Shown here one piece after another: positions 44,942 to 53,188 of a stretch of DNA of 64,000 nt. The position numbers were made by a program, and so were the translations under genes. The stretch's first letter is position 1, and each line of letters begins with the position of its first letter. The DNA is from Kluyvera sp040932435. GTDB taxonomy: Bacteria; Pseudomonadota; Gammaproteobacteria; Enterobacterales; Enterobacteriaceae. The notes under the pieces are model-generated. The model saw only the letters and a list, made by a program, of their open reading frames with translations. It was not told the DNA's origin and made no database searches. The stretch spans positions 310,001 through 374,000 of the forward strand of contig NZ_JBFQGA010000006.1 in assembly GCF_040932435.1 (NCBI RefSeq). The letters run 5' to 3'.

Positions 44942-45767
44942 TGGTCACACGCGCCTTATTGCGCATTTAGGCTATCCCACGGCCAGTTTTAAGGCGCCGA
45001 TGATCTACAACCCGTGGTTTGAAAACCAGCAGGTGGACGTCAAAGTGGTGCCAATGGGAATTAAACCGGAAGATTACGCCGCGTTAATCCCGACATTATT
45101 TTCCCTGACCAATATTGCGGGGGCGCTGGTCACGATGCCGCACAAAGTGGCGACCTGTTCGCTGGTTGATCGTCTTAGCCCCACGGCGCAAATTGCCGGT
45201 GCCTGTAACGCCATTCGCCGGGAAAGCGATGGCTCGCTGACCGGCGACATGTTTGACGGCGACGGTTTTGTGCGCGGCATTCAGCGTAAAGGCTTTCAAA
45301 CCCGGGGCGCGCGAGCGCTGGTGGCGGGCAGCGGCGGAGTGGGCTCGGCGATAGCCGCTTCGCTGGCGGCCGCGGGCGTTAGTGCGCTAACGCTGTTTGA
45401 TGCGCGAGAGGCGGCGGCGCAAGCGCTGGCTGACCGTCTGCAAACCCATTATCCGCAACTTAAACTGACGGTCATGTCGAACGATCCGCAGGGACATTCG
45501 CTGGTGGTGAATGCCACGCCGCTCGGCATGGCGCCCGGCGATCCGCTGCCGATTGAGGTGCAGCGGATTGCGCCCGGTACGTTTGTTGGCGAGGTGGTGA
45601 TGAAGCAGGAGATTACGCCGTTACTACAGGCGGCAATGGCGCGAGGATGTCCGGTGCAACGCGGTACCGATATGCTGTTTGAAATGATCCCCGCTTATCT
45701 GGATTTCTTCCACCTGCCGGTGGCGACGCCGGAGCAGCTCCGGGCGCTGGCGCAAATTCGTTATTAA
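44931..45767 (+). CDS. Shikimate/quinate dehydrogenase-like (AroE paralog)
   Basis: A 278-residue AroE-family protein. Lys72 in VTMPHK and the Asp109 region (TGDMFDGDG) occupy the catalytic positions; a Rossmann motif VAGSGGVGSAIA begins at residue 131. The N-terminal substrate loop reads TASFKAPMIYN in place of the usual serine pair, so substrate preference may differ from biosynthetic AroE. The cluster context favours a catabolic role oxidising quinate or shikimate. Confidence 0.82.
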   Translation: MQISGHTRLIAHLGYPTASFKAPMIYNPWFENQQVDVKVVPMGIKPEDYAALIPTLFSLTNIAGALVTMPHKVATCSLVDRLSPTAQIAGACNAIRRESDGSLTGDMFDGDGFVRGIQRKGFQTRGARALVAGSGGVGSAIAASLAAAGVSALTLFDAREAAAQALADRLQTHYPQLKLTVMSNDPQGHSLVVNATPLGMAPGDPLPIEVQRIAPGTFVGEVVMKQEITPLLQAAMARGCPVQRGTDMLFEMIPAYLDFFHLPVATPEQLRALAQIRY

Positions 45768-45782
45768 AGCGCTGGTCAATAG

Positions 45783-45806
45783 CGTAATAGCCCGAGTAAC
45801 ATAACG
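45783..45806 (+). promoter_or_regulatory. ModE-like operator upstream of the ModA-like gene
   Basis: CGTAATAG-N8-ACATAACG has the spacing of the E. coli modA operator as I recall it (CGTTATAT-N8-ACATAACG). The right half is identical; the left differs at two positions. It ends 27 bp before the ATG. Confidence 0.5.
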
Positions 45807-45833
45807 CTTATTTCCGGGCGATGACGATCTCTT

Positions 45834-46568
45834 ATGCATTCCACACTCACTCTGTTCGCGGCGGGTAGTCTCCGCCGCGCATTTACCCCCCTCCAGGCAC
45901 GGTTTACGCAACAAAGCGGGATACCGATGACCATCCACTACGGCCCGGCAGGTTTGCTGCGTGAACGAATTGAACAAGGCGAGCCATGTTGCGTTTTTGC
46001 TTCGGCTAATCGCCAACACCCGCAGGCGCTTTATGCCGCTGGACGCGCGAGTGAACCGCGCCTTTTCGCCCGTAATGAACTGATTTTAACCGTGAGAAAC
46101 ACTCCGCAAACCGCCGGTAAAAGCTGGCTGGAGTTATTAAGTGACAACACGTTGCGGCTGGGAACCTCGACGCCGCAGTGCGATCCTTCGGGCGACTATA
46201 CGTGGCAGCTATTTGACCGTATTGAAGCTCGCCATCCGGGTCTCGGTGAGTCACTAAAATTGCGGGCCATGCCGTTGGTGGGCGGGCGCGACACGCTGGT
46301 GTTACCCGTGGGTGAAATGGCGAGCAGCTGGATCATTCGGCAAAATTTGGCTGACGTGTTTATCGGCTATGCGCATTACGCCACGGCGCTGACGGAGGAA
46401 ACGGATCTCCGCAGCGTCTGCATACCGGCAGAGTGGAATATTCGCTGCGAATACTACATGGCGATGCTGGACGAAAACGACGCAGCACGGCAGTTTTGCC
46501 AGTTTGTCCTCGCGGACGAAGGGCAGCGCTGCCTACATGAGGCGGGTTTCCTGAAGGCTAGCGTCTAA
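45834..46568 (+). CDS. ModA-like molybdate-binding-type protein without a signal peptide
   Basis: A 244-residue type 2 periplasmic-binding-fold protein. The N-terminus LTLFAAGSLRRAF aligns with the start of mature ModA, and the late VFIGYAHYATA belongs to the same fold. No leader precedes it: the ATG comes directly before the mature start, and an in-frame TGA stands 12 bp upstream. So the protein should stay in the cytoplasm unless it is leaderless by error. It is convergent with a FecCD-type importer and overlaps its ATPase gene by 11 bp. It may be a cytosolic oxyanion binder or sensor; that role is inference. Confidence 0.75.
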   Translation: MHSTLTLFAAGSLRRAFTPLQARFTQQSGIPMTIHYGPAGLLRERIEQGEPCCVFASANRQHPQALYAAGRASEPRLFARNELILTVRNTPQTAGKSWLELLSDNTLRLGTSTPQCDPSGDYTWQLFDRIEARHPGLGESLKLRAMPLVGGRDTLVLPVGEMASSWIIRQNLADVFIGYAHYATALTEETDLRSVCIPAEWNIRCEYYMAMLDENDAARQFCQFVLADEGQRCLHEAGFLKASV

Positions 46569-47307
46569 GTTCAAACAGCGGCGTCACCACGGCGGTCGGG
46601 TAATCCGGCAGTTGGATTTTTCGCACAGTAACTCCGTAGGCCTGCCGTAGCGTCTCCTGCTGGACAATATCCGCCGTGGCGCCCGCCAGCCACTGTCCGT
46701 TAGGCAACAGCAGCAGCGTATGGCTGGCGACCTGCAGCGCATGAGTGGGGTCGTGAGTGGTGAACATCACCGTACGAGCCTGCGCCCGCGCAAGGTCGAT
46801 GATGAGCTGTAACACCGTTTGCTGATTGCCTAAATCCAGCGCCGAGCACGGTTCATCTAACAGGATATTCTGGCTGGCGCTTACCAGCGCGCGGGCAATC
46901 ATCACCAACTGCTGTTGCCCGCCGGAAAGGTTGCTGAACATCGCATCCGCAAGCTCAGTGATATTCAACAGCGCCAGCGCTTCCAGCACCTGCCGTTCGT
47001 CTTCTTCCTGCGGCTGAGAGAAAAGGGCGATATGACGCGCGCGACCCATTAATACCACCTCTTTCACTCGCCAAGCGAAGGCGGCGCGAAACGACTGCGG
47101 CACAATCCCGACGCCGCCGGAGACGGTGACGTTGCCGCTAAGGGCGGGCAGCACGCCGGTGATGGTATCCAGCAAGGTGCTTTTACCGCGCCCGTTGGCT
47201 CCCAGTACCGCCCAGACTTCCCCGGGCCGACAGTGCAGATCAAGCGGAGCGAAAAGCGGCGCTTTGTGACCATATTCTAATTGCGATAGCGTAAGCGATG
47301 GGGTCAT
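46558..47307 (-). CDS. ABC importer ATPase (MolC/FecE type)
   Basis: A 249-residue ABC ATPase. Walker A GANGRGKST (residues 36-44), signature LSGGQQQ, Walker B ILLDEPCSALD and a TTHDPTH switch are all intact. FecE/BtuD-like. It completes the importer with the permease and binding protein, overlapping the permease stop by ATGA. Siderophore or cobalamin import is the default reading; the ModE-like operator and the ModA-like neighbour point to molybdate or tungstate, as for Haemophilus MolABC. Confidence 0.85.
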   Translation of the reverse strand: MTPSLTLSQLEYGHKAPLFAPLDLHCRPGEVWAVLGANGRGKSTLLDTITGVLPALSGNVTVSGGVGIVPQSFRAAFAWRVKEVVLMGRARHIALFSQPQEEDERQVLEALALLNITELADAMFSNLSGGQQQLVMIARALVSASQNILLDEPCSALDLGNQQTVLQLIIDLARAQARTVMFTTHDPTHALQVASHTLLLLPNGQWLAGATADIVQQETLRQAYGVTVRKIQLPDYPTAVVTPLFELRR

Positions 47308-48311
47308 TTCAGCATTCCTTTACGGCTCGCGCGCACTAACATAACGGCAAACAGCGGTGCGCCAACCAGCGCGGTGATAATCCCGATGGGGATCTCCGCG
47401 GCGGTAAGGGTACGGGCGAGATCGTCAACCAGCACCATAAAGCTGGCTCCGAGCCAAAATGCGCAGGGAAGAAGACGACGGTGGTCGGCTCCGGCAAGCA
47501 TGCGCGCCAGATGCGGGATAACTAAACCGACCCATGCAATACTGCCGCTCACAGCCACCTGTGCGGCGACCAGCAGCGCGCAACACAGCAACACGCCGCG
47601 TCGTAATGCCGTCACCTGTACGCCCAGCGCCCGAGCATCTTTATCGTCCAACGACAGCAAATTAATGCGCCAGCGTAGTTTAAACAGCACTAGCGCCGCC
47701 AAGGTCATCGGGATTGCCAGCAGTAAAACCTTCGTCCAGTTAGCGGTGGCAAAGCTGCCCAGTAGCCAAAAGACAATGTTGGGCAACACCTCTTCGGTGT
47801 CAGCCATGTACTGCATTAAGCTGACCAGCGCGGCAAAAAAGCCGCTCAAGATGATCCCGGCCAGAATCAAGACCAGCGTACTTTCACGCTGTTGTAAGGC
47901 GGCCAGCAGATAGACCAAGGTGAGTGCCAACAGGCCAAAGAAGAAGGTGGTACCCATCATCATCGGCATGCTTAGTCCGAGCAAAATCGCCAGCGTGCCG
48001 CCAAAGGCAGAACCGGAGGTCACGCCGATAATATGCGGATCGACCAGCGGGTTTTGAAATACTCCCTGCAATGTCGCGCCACATAGCCCCAACGCGCCGC
48101 CGGCCAGCAGAGCCATGAGGATCCTTGGCAGTCTCACCGACCAGACAATTTGGTGGGCGATATCAACGGTATGATGAGGATGGGCCAACTGGAACAGCAC
48201 ATCCTTGATCGATAAGCCATATTGGCCAAAGCACAGCGAGACGACAGCGACGGCCAGAGTGAGCAGCATCAGCCCACCCTGAACCGATTTCGGATGGCTA
48301 CTGATGTGCAT
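47304..48311 (-). CDS. ABC importer permease (MolB/FecCD type)
   Basis: A 335-residue FecCD/BtuC-family permease with about ten TM segments. Landmarks are GLCGATLQGVFQNPLVDPHIIGVTSG and SGSIAWVGLVIPHLARMLAG. I use the ATG at 48311, which lies 11 bp inside the end of the binding-protein gene; a longer ORF to 48425 is a shadow. Type II importer geometry is expected. Confidence 0.87.
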   Translation of the reverse strand: MHISSHPKSVQGGLMLLTLAVAVVSLCFGQYGLSIKDVLFQLAHPHHTVDIAHQIVWSVRLPRILMALLAGGALGLCGATLQGVFQNPLVDPHIIGVTSGSAFGGTLAILLGLSMPMMMGTTFFFGLLALTLVYLLAALQQRESTLVLILAGIILSGFFAALVSLMQYMADTEEVLPNIVFWLLGSFATANWTKVLLLAIPMTLAALVLFKLRWRINLLSLDDKDARALGVQVTALRRGVLLCCALLVAAQVAVSGSIAWVGLVIPHLARMLAGADHRRLLPCAFWLGASFMVLVDDLARTLTAAEIPIGIITALVGAPLFAVMLVRASRKGMLK

Positions 48312-49365
48312 TAGCCTGCCAGTCAGTGCGATAGAAACGGCGGTAGTAATCCTGCGCTTGTGCATCGACGTCGATGTTGGTGTAGCGCTGCGGATAGAGT
48401 TTTTTCGCCATCCACAATTCGCCAATTGCCAGCGCTTCCGGCATTGGGTAACCCCAGGCCTTGGCGTATTCCGGCATTAGCCACACGCGATGGTTTTTCA
48501 CCGCATCAATGGCCTGCCACTGCGGGTCGGTGGTTATCTGCTTTAACACTTCCGGATAGCGGTCCTGCACGAAAATAACCTGCGGGTTCCATTGCAGCAC
48601 TTGCTCAAGCGATACCTGGCGTGCGCCTTTCACCGTCGCGGCGGCCACGTTCATTGCGCCCGCATGCTGCATCATCAGGCCGGTATATTTGCCGGAGCCG
48701 TAAGTGTTGAGATCGGGATTTGCCATATACACCCGCACTTTTTCCGCCGTAGGAATGGTGGCAACCGGGGCATTAAATTTGGCACGGGCAGCGAAGATAT
48801 AGTCAATCAGCTTTTTGGCTTCGGCATCACGATTCACCACCTCGCCAATCAGACGGATACCCTGTTTAAGTCCTTCGTTATAGGCGCGTTCTTCGTCTGC
48901 CATCGACGGATTCATTTTATTCTTTTCGCCCACGGCGTCTTCACGCAGTGAAATTGCCACCACCGGAATACCGGCATTCTGAATCTGCTGGATCATCGGT
49001 TCAGGGGCGTAATTTGCCACAAACACCACCTGCGGATGCAACGCTAGCAGGCTTTCAATGTTGACCTGGGTCAGGTCGCCCGGCATTGGCAGCTTTTCAA
49101 TCGTGGGCATAAAGCGGGCGAATTGCGGGCCGAGCTGTTTTTTCCAACTGCTCAGCACACCGACAACATCATCGGAGGCATTGAGTTGAACCAACAGGTT
49201 TAGCGTCTGGTGCTGCAGAACAACAACGCGGTTAACGGTATCGGGCAGGGTAACCTGTCGGCCAAGCTGGTCGGTGACGGTACGATCGGCTAGGGCCGGA
49301 GTTGCGGACGCGAGACAAGAGCAGGCAAGCGTAAGGCCGAGAAGTAAACGGTGTAGTGTGGACAT
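48298..49365 (-). CDS. ABC importer substrate-binding protein (MolA/FepB type)
   Basis: A 355-residue cluster A-II binding protein with a signal peptide ending in ALA near residue 26. Then come DQLGRQVTLPDTVNRVVVLQHQ, VNIESLLALHPQVVFVANYAPE and a long backbone-helix region. The ATG at 49365 is chosen over 49428, because the latter starts in the operator. First gene of the operon, behind a ModE-like site at 49392-49415. The ligand is predicted to be molybdate or tungstate from regulation and context, not from recognised ligand residues. Confidence 0.83.
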   Translation of the reverse strand: MSTLHRLLLGLTLACSCLASATPALADRTVTDQLGRQVTLPDTVNRVVVLQHQTLNLLVQLNASDDVVGVLSSWKKQLGPQFARFMPTIEKLPMPGDLTQVNIESLLALHPQVVFVANYAPEPMIQQIQNAGIPVVAISLREDAVGEKNKMNPSMADEERAYNEGLKQGIRLIGEVVNRDAEAKKLIDYIFAARAKFNAPVATIPTAEKVRVYMANPDLNTYGSGKYTGLMMQHAGAMNVAAATVKGARQVSLEQVLQWNPQVIFVQDRYPEVLKQITTDPQWQAIDAVKNHRVWLMPEYAKAWGYPMPEALAIGELWMAKKLYPQRYTNIDVDAQAQDYYRRFYRTDWQANAHQ

Positions 49366-49391
49366 GGGTCGCTCAGTCAGGAGTGAATAAA

Positions 49392-49415
49392 CGGTGTGTA
49401 TTTGATTATATAACG
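49392..49415 (-). promoter_or_regulatory. ModE-like operator and promoter of the ABC importer operon
   Basis: On the minus strand CGTTATAT-N8-ACACACCG. The left half is identical to the E. coli modA half-site as I recall it (and extends to CGTTATATA); the right half differs at two positions; the spacing is the same. A TATAAT -10 lies within it. It ends 27 bp before the binding-protein ATG, so molybdate-ModE should repress the operon. Confidence 0.6.
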
Positions 49416-49480
49416 AATGTAATTGCAAACCGTCTGACGGGAATACCCCTAAATTTCTACTGGCCTGGGCGTCACTAACG

Positions 49481-49509
49481 AAAAAGGCCGCAGAGTTTCC
49501 CCCGCGGCC
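49481..49509 (-). terminator. Terminator of the ldr transcript
   Basis: Read leftward: GGCCGC, a loop containing GGGGGAAACTCT, GCGGCC and then TTTTT. It lies about 50 bp past the Ldr stop codon, and I recall the same kind of terminator in E. coli long direct repeat loci. Confidence 0.75.
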
Positions 49510-49556
49510 CGGTTCGGGCGCATGCCGCCATCGCGGCGCTCATGACGCCCGGGCGT

Positions 49557-49664
49557 TTACTTCCGACTACGCCACCAGCCCAGAATCAGACCGGTGAGCA
49601 CACCGACCATGACCGGAGCGGCCAGATCGTGCCAGAACATAAACGCCCATTGCATCAGCGTCAT
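49557..49664 (-). CDS. ldr: Ldr-family type I toxin peptide
   Basis: A 35-residue peptide beginning MTLMQWAFMFWHDLAAP and ending WWRSRK. The FWHDLAAP core, the hydrophobic middle (VMVGVLTGLILGW) and the basic end are diagnostic of LdrA-D of E. coli (35 residues). ATG preceded by AGGA with 7 nt spacing, and followed by the LDR-type terminator. Ldr peptides insert in the inner membrane and inhibit growth; an antisense Rdl RNA is expected from the plus strand over the leader, but I could not delimit it. Confidence 0.87.
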   Translation of the reverse strand: MTLMQWAFMFWHDLAAPVMVGVLTGLILGWWRSRK

Positions 49665-50043
49665 AGCGCTATCCTGATTGCAATGGCAACGATTCGCGGC
49701 TATTCTCAACGTGTTGACGGTCAAGGTTAGCCCCCGTATTGTTGCCAGGTTTTACCGAACAACGTGCGGGGGTTTTCTCTTTCCAGCAACAGCTGCCGCC
49801 AGGGATCAAGCCCCCGCAACATTGCGCCTCTCCCGAAAATCGGGATTACGACCATCCTATAGCAGCGCAAGCTTGAGCGGCAATCAACAACTGCTGTATA
49901 AATACACATGTTCTGTGTTTTCAGAATTTAGCCTGACCGCCTGCGCACCGCCGACCTGTTCGTCACAATTCGCCACACATCCTTCATCCTCACGACCATT
50001 TTTTCTGCTTAACTGAGCATCTCGCCAGACTCAGAGCATCATT
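49665..50043. other. Leader of ldr and upstream region of the hydrolase
   Basis: This 379 bp gap should contain the long ldr 5' untranslated region and the antisense RNA. CTGTATAAATACACAT at 49894-49909 is close to a LexA box but lacks the final G of ACAG. No further gene was seen. Confidence 0.4.
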
Positions 50044-50973
50044 ATGGATCGCCGACAGTTTTTATTGTGTTTCCCCACCGTCGCATTAGCGCTGAAATCC
50101 GGGGCTATTTTTGCCGCATCGGCGGTGAAATCGCCCTATACGCTGCGTTTATGGCCGGGACTCCCCCCGGGCGGCGGCGGGCCAACGGGTGAGATGCACA
50201 TCAGCCCAAAGGGGGCACAAAGCCATATTGCGCTGCCGTTTTTAACGGTAGTCACACCGGTATCGCCAAACGGTCACGGCGTACTGATTGCGGCGGGAGG
50301 GGGTTACAAGCGGATTGAAATGGCCATGGAGGCCTGGCCCGCGGCGCACTGGCTGGTGGCGCGCGGTTATACCGCCTACATCCTGAGTTACCGTTTGCCG
50401 GGAGAGGGTTGGCACGATGGCAATGAAGTGGCGTTACAGGATGCTCAGCGAGCGCTGCGCATGGTGCGAAGCCGTGAAAAGCAGGTTAGCGTGTTGGGGT
50501 TTTCTGCCGGGGGACATCTGCTGGCGATGGCGGCAACACGGCCAGATTATCGCAGCTATACGCGCATTGATGCGCTGGACAATCTGCCCCCACGAGCGGA
50601 CAGCGCCGCGCTGATTTACCCGATAATCACGCTGGAGAAACCGTTCAACCATACTTCAACGCATAAAATATTGTTGGGCCACGCCGCCACGCCCGCTCAA
50701 GAAGCTGCATGGTCGGTGCAGCACTACGTCACGCCCCAAACGCCACCCGTATTCTTGGTGCAGGCGGAAGATGACCCGGTCTCCGACCCGCGCAATACGC
50801 TAATCATGCAGGCCGCATGCATTCGTGAGCAGGTTGACGTCACTTTGTATCGCTACCCAACCGGCGGCCACGGTTTTGCCATGGGCCGACTGGGAACGCC
50901 AACGGTACAGTGGCCAGCACATTATGAAAAATGGCTATCGCGGCTCAATCGGGGTCAAATAGTCCAAGCGTAA
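50044..50973 (+). CDS. Exported alpha/beta hydrolase with Tat-like leader
   Basis: A 309-residue alpha/beta hydrolase. The N-terminus MDRRQFLL is a twin-arginine motif ahead of a hydrophobic leader ending FAASA near residue 26. Nucleophile elbow LGFSAGGH (Ser154), Asp in QAEDDPV and His in TGGHGFAMG. It resembles acetyl-xylan/pectin acetylesterase-like hydrolases. Its 3' end overlaps the convergent ABM gene by 39 bp. Substrate unknown. Confidence 0.82.
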   Translation: MDRRQFLLCFPTVALALKSGAIFAASAVKSPYTLRLWPGLPPGGGGPTGEMHISPKGAQSHIALPFLTVVTPVSPNGHGVLIAAGGGYKRIEMAMEAWPAAHWLVARGYTAYILSYRLPGEGWHDGNEVALQDAQRALRMVRSREKQVSVLGFSAGGHLLAMAATRPDYRSYTRIDALDNLPPRADSAALIYPIITLEKPFNHTSTHKILLGHAATPAQEAAWSVQHYVTPQTPPVFLVQAEDDPVSDPRNTLIMQAACIREQVDVTLYRYPTGGHGFAMGRLGTPTVQWPAHYEKWLSRLNRGQIVQA

Positions 50974-51228
50974 GGGCTCAGCCAGCAGGGCATCCATCTG
51001 CGCGATAAAGGTCTGAAAATGTGGCTGGGCAACGTGTGAATCCATCGCCGCCTGGTCTTTCCACGACTCGCGCATGTAGAAGGTTTCGGGTTCGTCGCGT
51101 AGCTGGAACAGCGCATACTCCACGTTGCCCGGCTCTTGGCGCGTAGGTAACAGCAACGCCTGAAGCGCTTGACGCAGTTCGTCGGTTTTTCCGGTTTCGG
51201 CCTTCAATACGGCAATCAACGAAATCAT
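50935..51228 (-). CDS. ABM-domain (YgiN-like) protein
   Basis: A 97-residue antibiotic biosynthesis monooxygenase-family protein: MISLIAVLKAETGK, RQEPGNVEYALFQ, YMRESWKDQAAMDSHVAQPHF. The ATG at 51228 is used because the longer frame to 51360 is inside the upstream oxidoreductase gene. It directly follows that gene (1 bp gap), so the two form an operon, possibly for quinone or aromatic detoxification. Confidence 0.82.
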   Translation of the reverse strand: MISLIAVLKAETGKTDELRQALQALLLPTRQEPGNVEYALFQLRDEPETFYMRESWKDQAAMDSHVAQPHFQTFIAQMDALLAEPLRLDYLTPIEPR

Positions 51229-51229
51229 C

Positions 51230-52237
51230 TTAAAACCCCTCCAGCACGATTTTGCCGACCGCACGACCGGTTTCAAGCTGGGCGTGCGCCTTTTGCAAAT
51301 TCTCCGCGCTGATGATGCCGAAATGTTCGCCAAGGGTGGTTTTGATGATCTGGTTGTCAATCAGTGTCGCCACCTCGGTCAATAAATGATGCTGTGCGGT
51401 GATATCGCGGGTTTCAAACATTGAACGGGTAAACATAAACTCCCAGTGTAGCGAAATACTTTTCAGCTTCAGCGGCACTACGTCCAGGCTTTGCGGATCG
51501 TCAATCAGCGCCAGTTTCCCCTGCGGCGCTAGAACATCAATCAGCTGCAGGTAATGGCCTTCGGTATTATTGAGGCTGGCAACATGGGTGACCTCTTTAA
51601 TCCCAATGCGCGCCAGCTCTTCATTCAGCGGTTTAGTATGATCGACAACATAATCGGCTCCGGCATCGCGCACCCACTTTTGGCTTTGTGGACGAGAAGC
51701 GGTGCCAATGACCGTCATTTTGGTAAGCTTACTCGCCAGTTGCGTCAAAATAGAACCGACGCCGCCCGCCGCGCCGACAATCAGCAGCGTATCGCCAGCA
51801 TTCCCCTCGCGCTGTACGCCCAGTCGGTCGAACAGCAACTCCCACGCGGTGATAGCGGTCAGCGGCAGCGCGGCCGCTGAGGCGTTATCCAGCGTTTTGG
51901 GTTTCAGCGCCACAATGCGCTCATCCACCAACTGGAACTCACTGTTACTACCTGGACGGCCCAGCGCCCCGGCATACCAAACTTCATCGCCGGGGGCGAA
52001 TAGGGTTACGCCGTCGCCAATCTCTTTCACTACACCAACCGCATCCCAGCCGAGTACGCGCGGGGTATCGCCGGAGAATCCGGCACGAACTTTGGTATCC
52101 ACAGGATTGACGGAAATGGCCTTCACTTCGACCAGAATATCGTGACCGGTTGCCTGCGGGATGGGCAACGTGATGGCTTCAATATTGGCAATGTTGCTGC
52201 CCTGTAAGGCTGCGCGGGTAATGGCGAATGCTTTCAT
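51230..52237 (-). CDS. Zinc-type MDR alcohol dehydrogenase/quinone oxidoreductase-like
   Basis: A 335-residue medium-chain reductase. GroES-like N-terminal domain (ILVEVKAISVNPVDTKVRAG, then GWDAVGVVKEIG), and a Rossmann domain with VGAAGGVGSILTQLA. No structural-zinc cysteine cluster is visible, so it is the quinone oxidoreductase/ZADH type and uses NADPH. ATG at 52237. Upstream gene of the pair with the ABM protein. Confidence 0.85.
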   Translation of the reverse strand: MKAFAITRAALQGSNIANIEAITLPIPQATGHDILVEVKAISVNPVDTKVRAGFSGDTPRVLGWDAVGVVKEIGDGVTLFAPGDEVWYAGALGRPGSNSEFQLVDERIVALKPKTLDNASAAALPLTAITAWELLFDRLGVQREGNAGDTLLIVGAAGGVGSILTQLASKLTKMTVIGTASRPQSQKWVRDAGADYVVDHTKPLNEELARIGIKEVTHVASLNNTEGHYLQLIDVLAPQGKLALIDDPQSLDVVPLKLKSISLHWEFMFTRSMFETRDITAQHHLLTEVATLIDNQIIKTTLGEHFGIISAENLQKAHAQLETGRAVGKIVLEGF

Positions 52238-52342
52238 GGTAACTCCGGGTATTGTCTGCAATGCCCGGATGTTAGGCGCAAGCGGTGAGGGGAAAAATAG
52301 CCCGCAGACGATAAGTCTTATATGAATAAAGTGAAAATCCCC

Positions 52343-53167
52343 TCAGCGCCGCTCATAGACGATCTCTTCTTCTTCCATTCGTTCTTCAATCTGGTGCGTC
52401 ACCCGCAGCAAAGCTGGTAGATGTTTTTCCGCCGCCTGCTCGATAGTCATCGCTTTGGCGATATAGACGAGATTCAAACAGCCGATAACACGGCCCTGGC
52501 TGCGCACCGGAACGGCGATGGAGGCAATTTTCTGCTCCAATTGCCAGCCTTGGAAGTTGGCGCCATAACCATTTTGTCGGGTACGCTCAAGGATGGCCTC
52601 GAGTTTTTCCGGCTCGCGCGCTAACTGATATTCCTCTTCCGGGCGTCCGGCCAGCATCGCGATAATCGGCTGGCGTTCGCTGTCGGGCGAGAAGGCAAGC
52701 CAGGTCAGGCCAGAAGCCGTCAACAGCAGCGGCAGACGGCGGCCAACCATTGAGCGGTGAAAGGAGAGGCGGCTAAAGCGGTGAGTGGTTTCGCGCACTA
52801 CCATTGCGTCAACGTCCAGAGTGGTTAAATCGGTCGGCCATATGACCTCGCGCAATAATTCTCCAAGTAACGGTGTTGCGAGTGCAGAAATCCAATGCTC
52901 GTCACGAAATCCCTCGCTTAACTGCCGAACTTTCAGGGTTAAACGGAAACTATCGTCTGACAGACTACGCCGCACATATCCCTCTTCCTGAAGGGTCTCC
53001 AGCAATCGTCTTACGGTGGTGCGATGCAGGCCGCTAAACTCGGCCAGGGTCGCGGTTGATGCGCCTCCGTCGAATTTATTTAACAAATTTAGCAACAATA
53101 ACCCACGGGTTAATCCGCGGACCGTTTTGTAGTCTGTGCTCTCGCTGTTCTTCACTTTTCCCGCCAT
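52343..53167 (-). CDS. mhpR: IclR-family activator MhpR
   Basis: A 274-residue IclR-type regulator almost collinear with E. coli MhpR (277). The HTH is in the region LAEFSGLHRTTVRRLLETLQ; the effector-binding domain runs from about residue 85. It activates the mhp catabolic operon with 3-(3-hydroxyphenyl)propionate-type inducers. Divergent from mhpA, with the operator in between. Confidence 0.94.
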   Translation of the reverse strand: MAGKVKNSESTDYKTVRGLTRGLLLLNLLNKFDGGASTATLAEFSGLHRTTVRRLLETLQEEGYVRRSLSDDSFRLTLKVRQLSEGFRDEHWISALATPLLGELLREVIWPTDLTTLDVDAMVVRETTHRFSRLSFHRSMVGRRLPLLLTASGLTWLAFSPDSERQPIIAMLAGRPEEEYQLAREPEKLEAILERTRQNGYGANFQGWQLEQKIASIAVPVRSQGRVIGCLNLVYIAKAMTIEQAAEKHLPALLRVTHQIEERMEEEEIVYERR

Positions 53168-53188
53168 TTATTCATCTAAAACAACGTT

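Noticed and set aside
46558..49365. Plain Fur-regulated siderophore importer
   Set aside because: No Fur box is seen upstream of the operon; the site there fits ModE better. Not fully excluded.
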